Source: an uncultured Actinomyces sp. (lineage in GTDB: Bacteria; Actinomycetota; Actinomycetes; Actinomycetales; Actinomycetaceae). Taken from it: a stretch of DNA of 16,154 nt. The notes below the pieces were generated by a model that searched no databases, was not told the origin of the DNA, and worked only from the letters and a program-made list of their open reading frames with translations. Position 1 is the stretch's first letter. Each line of letters starts with the position of its first letter. The DNA is taken from assembly GCA_938028585.1 (NCBI GenBank), contig CALIZH010000029.1:1-16154 (forward strand), written 5' to 3'. Below are positions 6,781 through 13,025 of this stretch, in pieces. Both the position numbers and the translations under genes were made by a program.

Positions 6781-7995
6781 TCACTGCGCTGCAGACACGG
6801 GCTGGCCGATCTGCGAGAGCAGATCGGTGAACCACGGCTGCGTGATGTCAAAAGGCTTACCACCGGCGATGCGCGGGAAGGCAATCGCAGAAAGCTGGTC
6901 GCCATTCTCTTCATCCTGACCGATGACACCGCTTTCACCGCGCAGGGCGCACTCGACAGCAAGATCACACATCTGCTTGATCAGTGCAAGATCTTCTTCG
7001 TGTGCTGCTGCCGCGCGTGAGTAGTAACCGGACTTCTGAACCATGACCTTTTCGGCACCAATAAGCGCTGCAAACTTGCGCGCAAACCACTGGCCGGGGT
7101 TGATGGTGTCGAGCTTAACGTGGCCGAAGGGATCACGCTGGACCTCTTCGCCATTGGCTTCCATCTCGGCAATGATCTCGGGAAGGCCCGCACCTTCTGA
7201 AAGGAAGATGTTGACGTTGCCCTGCTCGTCCATGATTGCCTTCAGGCGTTCAGCCTCACCGGCAATGTCAAGAGCGGCCTCGGGAACGTAAACGCCGTGG
7301 ACATCCCAACGCTCACGGGTCAAGCCCAAGGAAGGCGCCCAGTTCTTGGTGTCGAGCAGCTCGTGGTAGCGGCGAGCGGTCTCTGCTGTCAGGTAGCCGC
7401 AGTTACGTCCCATGCACTCGTGAACAATGAGCATACGGGGGTTCGAGCGGTGTTCGCCGATCACATTAAATGCGAAACGTGCACCTTCGTCCGCCGCGGT
7501 CCATGCGCCCAGAGACTGACGGATCGGAACAACGTCATTATCAATGGTCTTAGGAAGGCCAACCACGGTCAGTTCGTAGTTGTGCTCGTGCAGGTAGGCT
7601 GCGAGATCTGCTGCGGTCGTGTTTGTGTCGTCACCACCAATGGTGTGCAGAACATCAACACCATCCTTGCGCAGCTGCTCGGCAGCAAATGCAAGCGGAT
7701 CGACGCCTTCTTCAACCAAGCCTCGGTCGACAAGGTTCTTTGCATTGGTCAGCTTGACACGAGAATTACCGATGGGCGAACCACCAAACTCGCGAAGAAT
7801 ACCTGCGTTACGGCGTCCTTCTTCGTCGACGACAACATAGTTGCCGGTCAGAAGGCCGTGGTAGCCGTACTGGTAAAGGATGATTTCTACCTCGGGAGCA
7901 ACCTGGGTGTAGCGCTCGATGAGATCACCAACAGCAGCCGAAAGACAGGGGGCAAAGCCACCAGCGGTCAAGAGAGCAACACGACGAACCGTCAT
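6781..7995 (-). CDS. pfp: Phosphofructokinase, predicted pyrophosphate-dependent (PPi-PFK)
   Basis: 404-residue PFK-fold enzyme converting fructose 6-phosphate to fructose 1,6-bisphosphate. Motifs: TAGGFAPCLSAAVG (10-23), FGGSPIGNSR (70-79), GGDDT (120-124), PKTIDND (148-154; Asp152 is the catalytic base) and HECMGRNCGYL (about 193-203). ATP-PFKs have GGDGS and PGTIDND; Asp at the fourth position (Asp123) and Lys in PKTIDND (Lys149) are the established markers of PPi use, which also makes the step reversible. Actinomyces species are known to run PPi-dependent glycolysis. Start ATG 7995 with GAAAGG at 8003-8008, 7 nt upstream. It is the first gene of a unit with DAHP synthase, a pairing that places control of hexose flux beside PEP/E4P withdrawal into aromatics. 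Confidence 0.9.
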   Translation of the reverse strand: MTVRRVALLTAGGFAPCLSAAVGDLIERYTQVAPEVEIILYQYGYHGLLTGNYVVVDEEGRRNAGILREFGGSPIGNSRVKLTNAKNLVDRGLVEEGVDPLAFAAEQLRKDGVDVLHTIGGDDTNTTAADLAAYLHEHNYELTVVGLPKTIDNDVVPIRQSLGAWTAADEGARFAFNVIGEHRSNPRMLIVHECMGRNCGYLTAETARRYHELLDTKNWAPSLGLTRERWDVHGVYVPEAALDIAGEAERLKAIMDEQGNVNIFLSEGAGLPEIIAEMEANGEEVQRDPFGHVKLDTINPGQWFARKFAALIGAEKVMVQKSGYYSRAAAAHEEDLALIKQMCDLAVECALRGESGVIGQDEENGDQLSAIAFPRIAGGKPFDITQPWFTDLLSQIGQPVSAAQ

Positions 7996-8049
7996 GAGTC
8001 AACCTTTCAGTTTTCTTCACGCGCAGCAAGAGAAGCGCGCCAGATACTT

Positions 8050-8055
8050 ATCTTA
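8050..8055 (-). promoter_or_regulatory. -10 box candidate (TAAGAT) for the pfp-aroG unit
   Basis: Minus-strand TAAGAT lies about 55 bp upstream of the PFK ATG, followed by a GC-rich leader and a GAAAGG ribosome site. An overlapping TAAGTAT is an equally possible -10. No clear -35. Confidence 0.3.
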
Positions 8056-8065
8056 TCGAGAGTGT

Positions 8066-8092
8066 AGGTCCTTCGCCGCCCCGGACCTTTTT
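8066..8092 (+). terminator. Hairpin with T-tract oriented antisense to the surrounding genes
   Basis: AGGTCC (8066-8071) and GGACCT (8083-8088) pair around an 11-nt GC-rich loop and are followed on the plus strand by TTTTT. All annotated genes here read on the minus strand, so this would stop transcripts running antisense to PFK, or act weakly as a hairpin between plsC and PFK. Weak 6-bp stem. Confidence 0.35.
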
Positions 8093-8114
8093 CTGGGACA
8101 CGGCGATGTCACTA

Positions 8115-8939
8115 TCAGTCTTGATCCCCAGACTCATCTGTTTCTTCGGGGATCTGTTCAAGGTCTTCTTCGGGCGCGGTTGGAACCTGAACCTCAGGGG
8201 CCTCACGCCCACCGGGCGCGCTCTTCCCGTTCGAGGGTACCGGGCCGTCAAAAGCGCCTTCCTGGGCAAGCTGCGCTTTCACATCAGCAGCATAGAGATC
8301 GACGTACTCCTGGCCAGAGAGGAGCATCAGGTTGTACATAATCTCATCGGTGATCGCACGAAGAACGTAGCGGTCTTTATCCAGTCCCTTGTAGCGGCTG
8401 AAATCCAAGGGCTCCCCGATGACCATTCCGATATTGGTTCTCGAAGGAATTTTCTGTCCGATTGGCTGAGCCGCATGCGTGCCGATCATCGCCACAGGAA
8501 TAACGGGAGCACCGGATAAAAGCGCTAGACGCGCCACACCCGTCTTCCCACGATACAGGCGCCCATCGGGACTACGAGTGCCCTCGGGGTAGATTCCAAA
8601 AAGTTCACCTTCAGCTAGGCGCTTGAGTCCGGCTTTCAATGCGGCTTCAGATGCACGACCACCACTGCGATCAACGGGAATTGTGCCAACAGCACGCATG
8701 AATTCCTTCGTTGCCCAACCCTTAAGACCGGTACCTGTGAAGTAATCGGCTTTACCCATGAACACAACCTCACGGTCAATCATCATGGGCAGAAAAACAG
8801 AGTCCCAGACAGCGTTGTGGTTAGAAGCGAGGATCGCCGGACCGCTTTCTGGGATGTTTTCTTTCCCGCGGATCCACGGACGATACGCAGCCTTGAGAAT
8901 CGGAGTGCCCGTCAGCTTCAGTGCTTGATACAGACCCAT
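8115..8939 (-). CDS. plsC: 1-acyl-sn-glycerol-3-phosphate acyltransferase (PlsC family)
   Basis: Membrane-associated acyltransferase of 274 residues, probably adding the second acyl chain in phosphatidic acid synthesis. Catalytic motif NHNAVWD (His41, Asp46; HX4D), PVDRSGG (88-94), and YPEGTRS (117-123), followed by KTGVARLAL and PVIPVAMIG. The last 45 or so residues are Pro/Glu/Asp-rich and look disordered. The start is ATG 8939, chosen for the strong upstream GGAGGAAAC; a longer in-frame start (8984) would overlap the divergent exonuclease start and lacks such a site. A Rv2182c-like acyltransferase occupies a similar position in mycobacteria (from memory). Substrate specificity cannot be deduced; a lyso-mannoside acyltransferase role is not excluded. 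Confidence 0.9.
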   Translation of the reverse strand: MGLYQALKLTGTPILKAAYRPWIRGKENIPESGPAILASNHNAVWDSVFLPMMIDREVVFMGKADYFTGTGLKGWATKEFMRAVGTIPVDRSGGRASEAALKAGLKRLAEGELFGIYPEGTRSPDGRLYRGKTGVARLALLSGAPVIPVAMIGTHAAQPIGQKIPSRTNIGMVIGEPLDFSRYKGLDKDRYVLRAITDEIMYNLMLLSGQEYVDLYAADVKAQLAQEGAFDGPVPSNGKSAPGGREAPEVQVPTAPEEDLEQIPEETDESGDQD

Positions 8940-8963
8940 GTTTCCTCCACCCGGATCAACCGC

Positions 8964-8969
8964 TAGCAT
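8964..8969 (+). promoter_or_regulatory. -10 box candidate (TAGCAT) for leaderless exonuclease gene
   Basis: TAGCAT, then CGTGGTT (7 nt), then ATG 8977. No Shine-Dalgarno. The divergent plsC start (8939) is only 37 bp away, so the two upstream regions overlap. Confidence 0.5.
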
Positions 8970-8976
8970 CGTGGTT

Positions 8977-9618
8977 ATGACCAATGGTTCTACTGTACAG
9001 CCCGAGCGGCGAAAAACCGCAATGATCCCAGCTTGGAATCAAGCTAAATGGCTGGTAGTAGACCTAGAAACAACTGGACTTAGTTCTCGCGACACCATCA
9101 TTGAAATCGGGGCAGCAGTCTACGAAAACCGCGAGCTTGTCGATAGTTTTTCGGCCCTCATCAACCCCGGAAGTCCGTTACCTTCGTTCATTACTACTTT
9201 GACGGGACTCAATGATGAAACGCTCGCCCACGCCCCGGATCTTCACACTGTTTTTTCGCATTTTTGCAGGTGGGCAGAGCATCTCACCGATCAGGGACAA
9301 ATTTCAGGCCTTATCGCACACAATGTCGCCTTCGATTGGGGGTTCCTTGAGCGAGCTCAACGGACCTGCGGTATCCCACTCCCCCGTTTTCAGCCTATTG
9401 ACACACTGTCAATGGCTCGTGCCTTGCTTCCAACTGAGGTACCCAACCACAAGCTCACGACACTGCGTGAACACTTCGAATTAGGTGGCGGCCAGCATCG
9501 CGCACTGGACGATGCCCTTGCCACTGGCATGTTGTTCTACAAATTGTGTGAATGCGCTGAAAGTTTTGAGAAAGACCCACTCGCCTACTGCTCCCCCGCG
9601 TATCCTCTATCCTCATAA
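8977..9618 (+). CDS. DEDDh-family 3'-5' exonuclease (DNA polymerase III epsilon-like)
   Basis: 213-residue protein carrying the complete DEDDh set: Asp29 and Glu31 in VVDLETTG, Asp120 in AHNVAFDWGFL, His174 and Asp179 in HRALDDA. The TGL (76-78) and IDTLSMARAL (141-150) segments are typical of the DnaQ/epsilon branch. It should be a metal-dependent 3'-5' exonuclease on DNA or RNA. There is no polymerase, GIY-YIG or helicase extension, so it is a stand-alone exonuclease; whether it proofreads DnaE in trans or acts in repair or RNA turnover cannot be told. Start ATG 8977 is supported by the leaderless-type -10; Met16 (9022) is an alternative. Confidence 0.87.
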   Translation: MTNGSTVQPERRKTAMIPAWNQAKWLVVDLETTGLSSRDTIIEIGAAVYENRELVDSFSALINPGSPLPSFITTLTGLNDETLAHAPDLHTVFSHFCRWAEHLTDQGQISGLIAHNVAFDWGFLERAQRTCGIPLPRFQPIDTLSMARALLPTEVPNHKLTTLREHFELGGGQHRALDDALATGMLFYKLCECAESFEKDPLAYCSPAYPLSS

Positions 9619-9684
9619 TTCCCGAGGCCGCGTGTACTTTGCGTTGAGGAGGACGAGTTTCGCGCTTATTCGTTTTCAGTCGGC

Positions 9685-10077
9685 TCAGCGCCAGAAGCGG
9701 GTGTAGTCAGCTTTCTGAGAAATGTTGAGCTGAATCATCTCTTGCAGAAGGTCGCAAGGAATCTCTTGATGAAAACCAATTCTCCAAAGTTTCTTAGCGC
9801 GAGAGTATCCACGAGCTTGGATCCGGTCAGAGAAGGCCTCAAGAGTGGGAACCTCGACACCGACGAGGATATTGACACTGGATACCGAAAAACCAATGAT
9901 AAAGGTCCCATGGTCGGTAAACATTGGCTGATTCCACTTGATCTGTGCATCAAGCTGAGGAAAACTGCCTTTCACCCACTCGAGGAGTTCAATAAACTTC
10001 GCTGCGTGTTGAGGATCGGGAATATGTTCATCGGCCCAAGCGATCAAGACATCTTCCAGTTGAGCGCCTGAGGCCAT
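9685..10077 (-). CDS. DUF1801 (YdhG-like) protein
   Basis: 130-residue cytoplasmic protein. AAKFIELLEWVKGSFPQLDAQIKWNQPMFTDHGTFIIGFS resembles the DUF1801 signature (IKW-x-x-P-x-F followed by a beta strand), and the end (RAKKLWRIGFHQEIPCDLLQEMIQ) fits the family's C-terminal helix. Members such as Bacillus YdhG have a frataxin-like fold and have been linked to intracellular iron handling, but the biochemical function is unsettled. The start ATG 10077 is chosen because GAGGTG lies 6 nt upstream; a TTG at 10113 is poorer. It follows the receiver gene by 38 bp, probably in one transcript. Confidence 0.75.
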   Translation of the reverse strand: MASGAQLEDVLIAWADEHIPDPQHAAKFIELLEWVKGSFPQLDAQIKWNQPMFTDHGTFIIGFSVSSVNILVGVEVPTLEAFSDRIQARGYSRAKKLWRIGFHQEIPCDLLQEMIQLNISQKADYTRFWR

Positions 10078-10115
10078 TTCCTTCACCTCATCATCCGAGC
10101 GCACTGCTACCAATT

Positions 10116-10511
10116 TCAGCGACGCTGACGCAGAAGTTCCGCGAGGGCTTCTTGAAGTTCCTGAGAATCAAATGGCGCGCTGACAATACGGCTCGCACCT
10201 GCCCATGTTGCCAGCCAGTCATCTTGAGGACGAGCCGTGAGCATCAGGATTGGAGGAACATCCTGACGGGTACCAGCAAGCTCCTTCGCAACGGACATGC
10301 CGCCTTCCTTTTGAGTTTCTCCATCGAGAACAAGGGCTGCAATATCCGAGTTATTGTCCACTAGCTCAAGAACACCGAACTTCGTGGCAGCCTGAAGCCA
10401 TTCAATCGGAGCCGTATCCTTCGATGCTTTAAAACCGACACCTGTGATCACTGCCTGGCGAGTGGACGAGTTATCACTGAAGACCAGAACTTTCACGGGT
10501 GTTTCGCTCAC
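10116..10511 (-). CDS. Atypical response-regulator receiver protein (Rv3143-like)
   Basis: Stand-alone receiver-fold protein of 131 residues with no output domain. It keeps the phosphoacceptor position (LVLDGE, Asp63) and the switch Thr (LMLTARP, Thr92), but the conserved Lys of the K-P-F motif is Ala (APF, Ala112) and the acidic pair is Asp13-Asn14. The pattern LDGE...GGM...AKEL...PPILMLT.RP.D.WLA.W is that of mycobacterial Rv3143, as I recall it. Phosphorylation may be impaired; it may work by protein interaction. No histidine kinase is nearby. Start GTG 10511 is supported by GAGGAG 7 nt upstream, and by the TAGAAT -10 box at 10550. Confidence 0.82.
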   Translation of the reverse strand: MSETPVKVLVFSDNSSTRQAVITGVGFKASKDTAPIEWLQAATKFGVLELVDNNSDIAALVLDGETQKEGGMSVAKELAGTRQDVPPILMLTARPQDDWLATWAGASRIVSAPFDSQELQEALAELLRQRR

Positions 10512-10549
10512 GATGCGCTCCTCAACGTTAAGAGATCGTTACTCTGGGT

Positions 10550-10555
10550 ATTCTA
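10550..10555 (-). promoter_or_regulatory. -10 box candidate (TAGAAT) for the receiver/DUF1801 unit
   Basis: Minus-strand TAGAAT gives a predicted start near 10543 and a leader of about 30 nt containing the GAGGAG ribosome site. It lies just downstream of the hairpin at 10569-10608, consistent with a new transcription unit. Confidence 0.5.
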
Positions 10556-10568
10556 ACCGCTTTTGGAT

Positions 10569-10608
10569 ACACGTGTGGGGAGCTAAAGTTTCAGCTCCCC
10601 ACACGTGT
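10569..10608 (-). terminator. Perfect 16-bp stem hairpin after the FKBP gene
   Basis: ACACGTGTGGGGAGCT (10569-10584) and its exact complement (10593-10608) enclose an 8-nt loop AAAGTTTC. It lies past the FKBP stop (10643) and before the receiver promoter, so it most likely ends the erpA-FKBP transcript. No T-tract follows on the minus strand; a short TGTTT follows on the plus side. Confidence 0.75.
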
Positions 10609-10642
10609 TGTTTGCTCTATCGCAGTAGTTCAGATGATCAAA

Positions 10643-11614
10643 CTACTTTTCAGGGATGACAGCAAGAATGTCAACGACAATCGCTTGCGGCGACTGACCT
10701 TGTGCCTCATTGCCAGCAGCTACAAGGAGCACCCGCGAGCCCGCGGTGAAGCCGATAAGCTGATTACCGTCCTTCACGCTGACAACCTGGGCACCCTGTT
10801 GTCCCCATGTCGACTGTGTTTGAGCATCATTACCAAAAACGGTTCCGACACCCTGATAAACAATGGTTGAGCCAACAGCAACCTCGTCACCATGCCCCTC
10901 AGCGATGACGACCTTTGAGGTCTCTGTGGGCGCGCTCTGTCCCCAAGTGATGGTGGGCTGACTACCGAGATCACCGCTGACAGTAATGCCCGCTGGAAGT
11001 TCATTTCCGGTCGGCGTTGCGCTTGTGAGCTGAGAGGTATCCTTCGGGTTAACAGTTCCCAAAATATCGACAACGAAGACGAGGTCCGCATTTGCAGGGA
11101 TTGAAGAACCCGAACCTTGAGCGCCATAACCCCACTTTGATGGGATGACGAGTTCAACACGATCGCCAACATGTGCGTCCGCAAGACCGTACTTCCATCC
11201 CTTAATCACCTGGTTGAGGCTGAAAGCGATAGGAGTGCGACCCTCTTGGAAAGAAGAATCAAAAACCTTGGCATCGCTGAAGAGCGCACCTACGTAGTTG
11301 ACCTGAACAATGTCATCGAGGCCGACGCTTGCACCATCACCCTTGTGGAGGGTTTTCACCAAAATCGCATCGCCCACGCTGCCAGATCCGGCTTTAATTT
11401 CGGGCTTCTGGCCAAAATCACCGCTTACCTCGGGGAAATTACCCTGGCCGCTTCGATCAACCTGAGGTGTCTCCTCAGAGCTTGAAGCCGACTGGGTTGC
11501 ACTTGCCGAGGCCGAAGGTGATGCCGATTGAGAGTCCTTTGACTGGCCCGAGCAGGCACCAAGAGCAAGAGTGCAGGTCAGCAGGATGGCACCAATAGCA
11601 GGTAGCTTCTTCAC
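10643..11614 (-). CDS. Lipoprotein FKBP-type peptidyl-prolyl isomerase with a second degenerate FKBP-like unit
   Basis: 323-residue exported lipoprotein. The signal peptide (KKLPAIGAILLTCTLAL) ends in lipobox LGAC with Cys21 as lipidation site, followed by a Ser/Ala/Gln-rich spacer. The first FKBP domain (about 80-188) has VNYVG, FDSSF, VIKGW and IPANADLVFVVDIL, so it should catalyse proline isomerisation of exported proteins. The second half (about 200-323) repeats the plan: VSGDLG..P.I, a strand-rich segment, NQLIGFTAGSRVLLV and IVVDILAV, but lacks the FDSS and G-W residues and is shortened. The start GTG 11614 is chosen because it precedes the signal peptide directly and has CGGAGA 4 nt upstream; a longer reading would overlap erpA. 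It follows the erpA stop by 10 nt, so the two are co-transcribed. Confidence 0.88.
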   Translation of the reverse strand: MKKLPAIGAILLTCTLALGACSGQSKDSQSASPSASASATQSASSSEETPQVDRSGQGNFPEVSGDFGQKPEIKAGSGSVGDAILVKTLHKGDGASVGLDDIVQVNYVGALFSDAKVFDSSFQEGRTPIAFSLNQVIKGWKYGLADAHVGDRVELVIPSKWGYGAQGSGSSIPANADLVFVVDILGTVNPKDTSQLTSATPTGNELPAGITVSGDLGSQPTITWGQSAPTETSKVVIAEGHGDEVAVGSTIVYQGVGTVFGNDAQTQSTWGQQGAQVVSVKDGNQLIGFTAGSRVLLVAAGNEAQGQSPQAIVVDILAVIPEK

Positions 11615-11624
11615 GATTCTCCGA

Positions 11625-11978
11625 TCAGGCGAAAGACTCACCGCATGCACAGGTGTTCTGCGCATTGGGGTTATCGATCGTGAATCCCTGGCGCTCAATG
11701 GTGTCAGAGAAGTCAATGGTTGCGCCAGCGAGGTAGGGAACGCTCATGCGATCGACAACAACCTCAACGCCGTCGAAATCGCGGACAGCGTCACCATCGA
11801 GCAAACGATCGTCGAAGTACAGCTGGTAGATCAGGCCAGAGCAGCCTCCGGGCTGAACGGCGACACGCAGACGGAGATCGTCGCGGCCTTCCTGCTCAAG
11901 AAGGCTCTTGACCTTCTGTGCTGCGACATCAGTCAGGATGACGTCGTGGGTTGCAGTCTCAGTCGTGTTCTCAGACAT
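11625..11978 (-). CDS. erpA: A-type iron-sulfur carrier (HesB/ErpA family)
   Basis: 117-residue A-type carrier that holds an Fe-S cluster or iron and passes it to target apo-proteins. The three cluster-ligand cysteines are present: Cys46 in GGCSGLIYQLYF, and Cys110 and Cys112 in NTCACGESFA at the C-terminus. Start ATG 11978 has AAAGGAG 6 nt upstream. It leads the FKBP lipoprotein gene, an unusual partner with no evident biochemical link. In mycobacteria a HesB gene (Rv2204c) next to a glycerate-kinase-like gene is the counterpart (from memory), and the same adjacency is seen here (12069-13025). Confidence 0.93.
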   Translation of the reverse strand: MSENTTETATHDVILTDVAAQKVKSLLEQEGRDDLRLRVAVQPGGCSGLIYQLYFDDRLLDGDAVRDFDGVEVVVDRMSVPYLAGATIDFSDTIERQGFTIDNPNAQNTCACGESFA

Positions 11979-11998
11979 GCTGCTCCTTTAATACTTTT

Positions 11999-12004
11999 CT
12001 TATA
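11999..12004 (-). promoter_or_regulatory. -10 box candidate (TATAAG) for erpA, with a nearby palindrome
   Basis: Minus-strand TATAAG lies about 20 bp upstream of the erpA ATG. A 13-bp inverted repeat TAGCC-TAA-GGCTA (12016-12028) covers the expected -35 position and could be an operator, or a weak terminator of the upstream gene. Both readings are speculative. Confidence 0.35.
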
Positions 12005-12068
12005 GGAATAATCTCTAGCCTAAGGCTACTCAGGCACGAGCGCCATCTTCAAAGCTGAGAGCGAATTG

Positions 12069-13025
12069 TCACTGCCTAGCCCATGTGCGAGCAGCGCGAC
12101 GTCCCAGAGCATCAAGGTTTCCGCTTTCGTCAACGAGAATCCCATGAATCCCCCACTGGGCCCGTTCATGTGCCGATAGTGTGGAATGCAGGCCAATAGC
12201 AAGAACGGGAATGGCTGATTCTGATGCTATTTCAGTTAATAGATCAAGACTCGATTCAGCCAAGGCCGGTGAATGCAGCTCAGGTTCGCAAATGATCAGT
12301 AGGTCAGATGCCTCGATCTTGGTTTTGCAGTCAGTGTGGTGGAGTAAAAAATCACCATCAGACACTAGACGACCACCAAGAATGCCGATAATCGTCGCAG
12401 CGCCCCCACTGGCCCCTGAACCCGGAAGCCTTCCGGGTTCCACTACCGAGGCCGATTGTCCATTGATTGCAAGTTGCGGGCGCATTGTCTTGTGAAGCAG
12501 CTCGGCCCACAGCCGATGAAAATCTGTATTGCTAGTGCCTCGAAGACTCAAATCTGGCTCGAGAGCCAATGTCGAGGACGGTCCAAAGAGCGGGCGCGAT
12601 GTCGAGTAGGCGGCATAAAACTCCTGACCTAAAACGACGTTTTGTGCATGCTCAATTGCACGCGCAAACCATGCCTCGAGTGATTCATTCGCCCCCCGTA
12701 TGGCTCCGGACACACCTTCAAGAAAGCTCATCCCACCGTCAGTTGTTTGAAGGTGGCCGCCTTCGAGGACCGGGATTTTCCCCTCTTCTAGTACCTCGCA
12801 AAAGCGCTGCCCGGCCTCGTGAAGGCAATCCCCATCCCCCACGCTGAGGACACAAAAACGCGGATTACTTGCCATGGCCTCGGCAAAGGCTTGACCGGGC
12901 CCAAAGGGTGCAAAGGAAACTTCCCACGAAGGTGCACCAGCAGAAAAGCTCTGAGCGAGCGTACGAAGCGCGGGGGCAGGATCATTCTCCTGCCCCCAAT
13001 GCCCCGTGATAAACGCGCGTCCCAC
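12069..13025 (-). CDS. Divergent glycerate-kinase-family protein, probable pseudoenzyme
   Basis: 318-residue protein whose C-terminal half follows the glycerate kinase (GlxK/GarK) plan: LPGSGASGGAATIIGILGGRL (200-220), EASDLLIICEPELH (238-251), and SAIPVLAIG (270-278). In active enzymes as I know them, the N-terminus reads PDSFKGS and the later motifs ADGGEG, GGSATNDGG and TGEGxxD...GK. Here the corresponding places read GHWGQENDP, FGPGQAF, no GGSATND, and CEPELH...SS, so most phosphate- and substrate-binding residues seem lost. It may therefore be regulatory or bind another ligand. The GTG start abuts the TAA of the M20 dipeptidase gene with no gap and has no good Shine-Dalgarno, so translation is likely by re-initiation. 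Mycobacterial Rv2205c may be the counterpart. Confidence 0.7.
   Translation of the reverse strand: MGRAFITGHWGQENDPAPALRTLAQSFSAGAPSWEVSFAPFGPGQAFAEAMASNPRFCVLSVGDGDCLHEAGQRFCEVLEEGKIPVLEGGHLQTTDGGMSFLEGVSGAIRGANESLEAWFARAIEHAQNVVLGQEFYAAYSTSRPLFGPSSTLALEPDLSLRGTSNTDFHRLWAELLHKTMRPQLAINGQSASVVEPGRLPGSGASGGAATIIGILGGRLVSDGDFLLHHTDCKTKIEASDLLIICEPELHSPALAESSLDLLTEIASESAIPVLAIGLHSTLSAHERAQWGIHGILVDESGNLDALGRRAARTWARQ

Noticed and set aside
7297..8067. Long open frame (256 codons) on the plus strand opposite PFK, ending at the antisense hairpin
   Set aside because: Its codons lie exactly opposite the PFK codons, so it stays open simply because PFK avoids TTA, CTA and TCA codons. The product is low-information and Cys/Val-rich, there is no ribosome site, and PFK is certain.
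8938..8976. Longer N-terminus for the exonuclease starting at ATG 8938
   Set aside because: It would begin upstream of the TAGCAT box and add a poorly protein-like Pro/Ser stretch that overlaps the plsC start region.
9646..9652. GAGGAGG ribosome-site-like sequence in the exonuclease/DUF1801 gap
   Set aside because: No ATG, GTG or TTG follows at a usable distance with an open frame of any length.
11615..11716. Longer N-terminus for the FKBP lipoprotein starting near 11716
   Set aside because: It would place 34 residues before the signal peptide and overlap the end of erpA; the GTG at 11614 has a ribosome site directly upstream.
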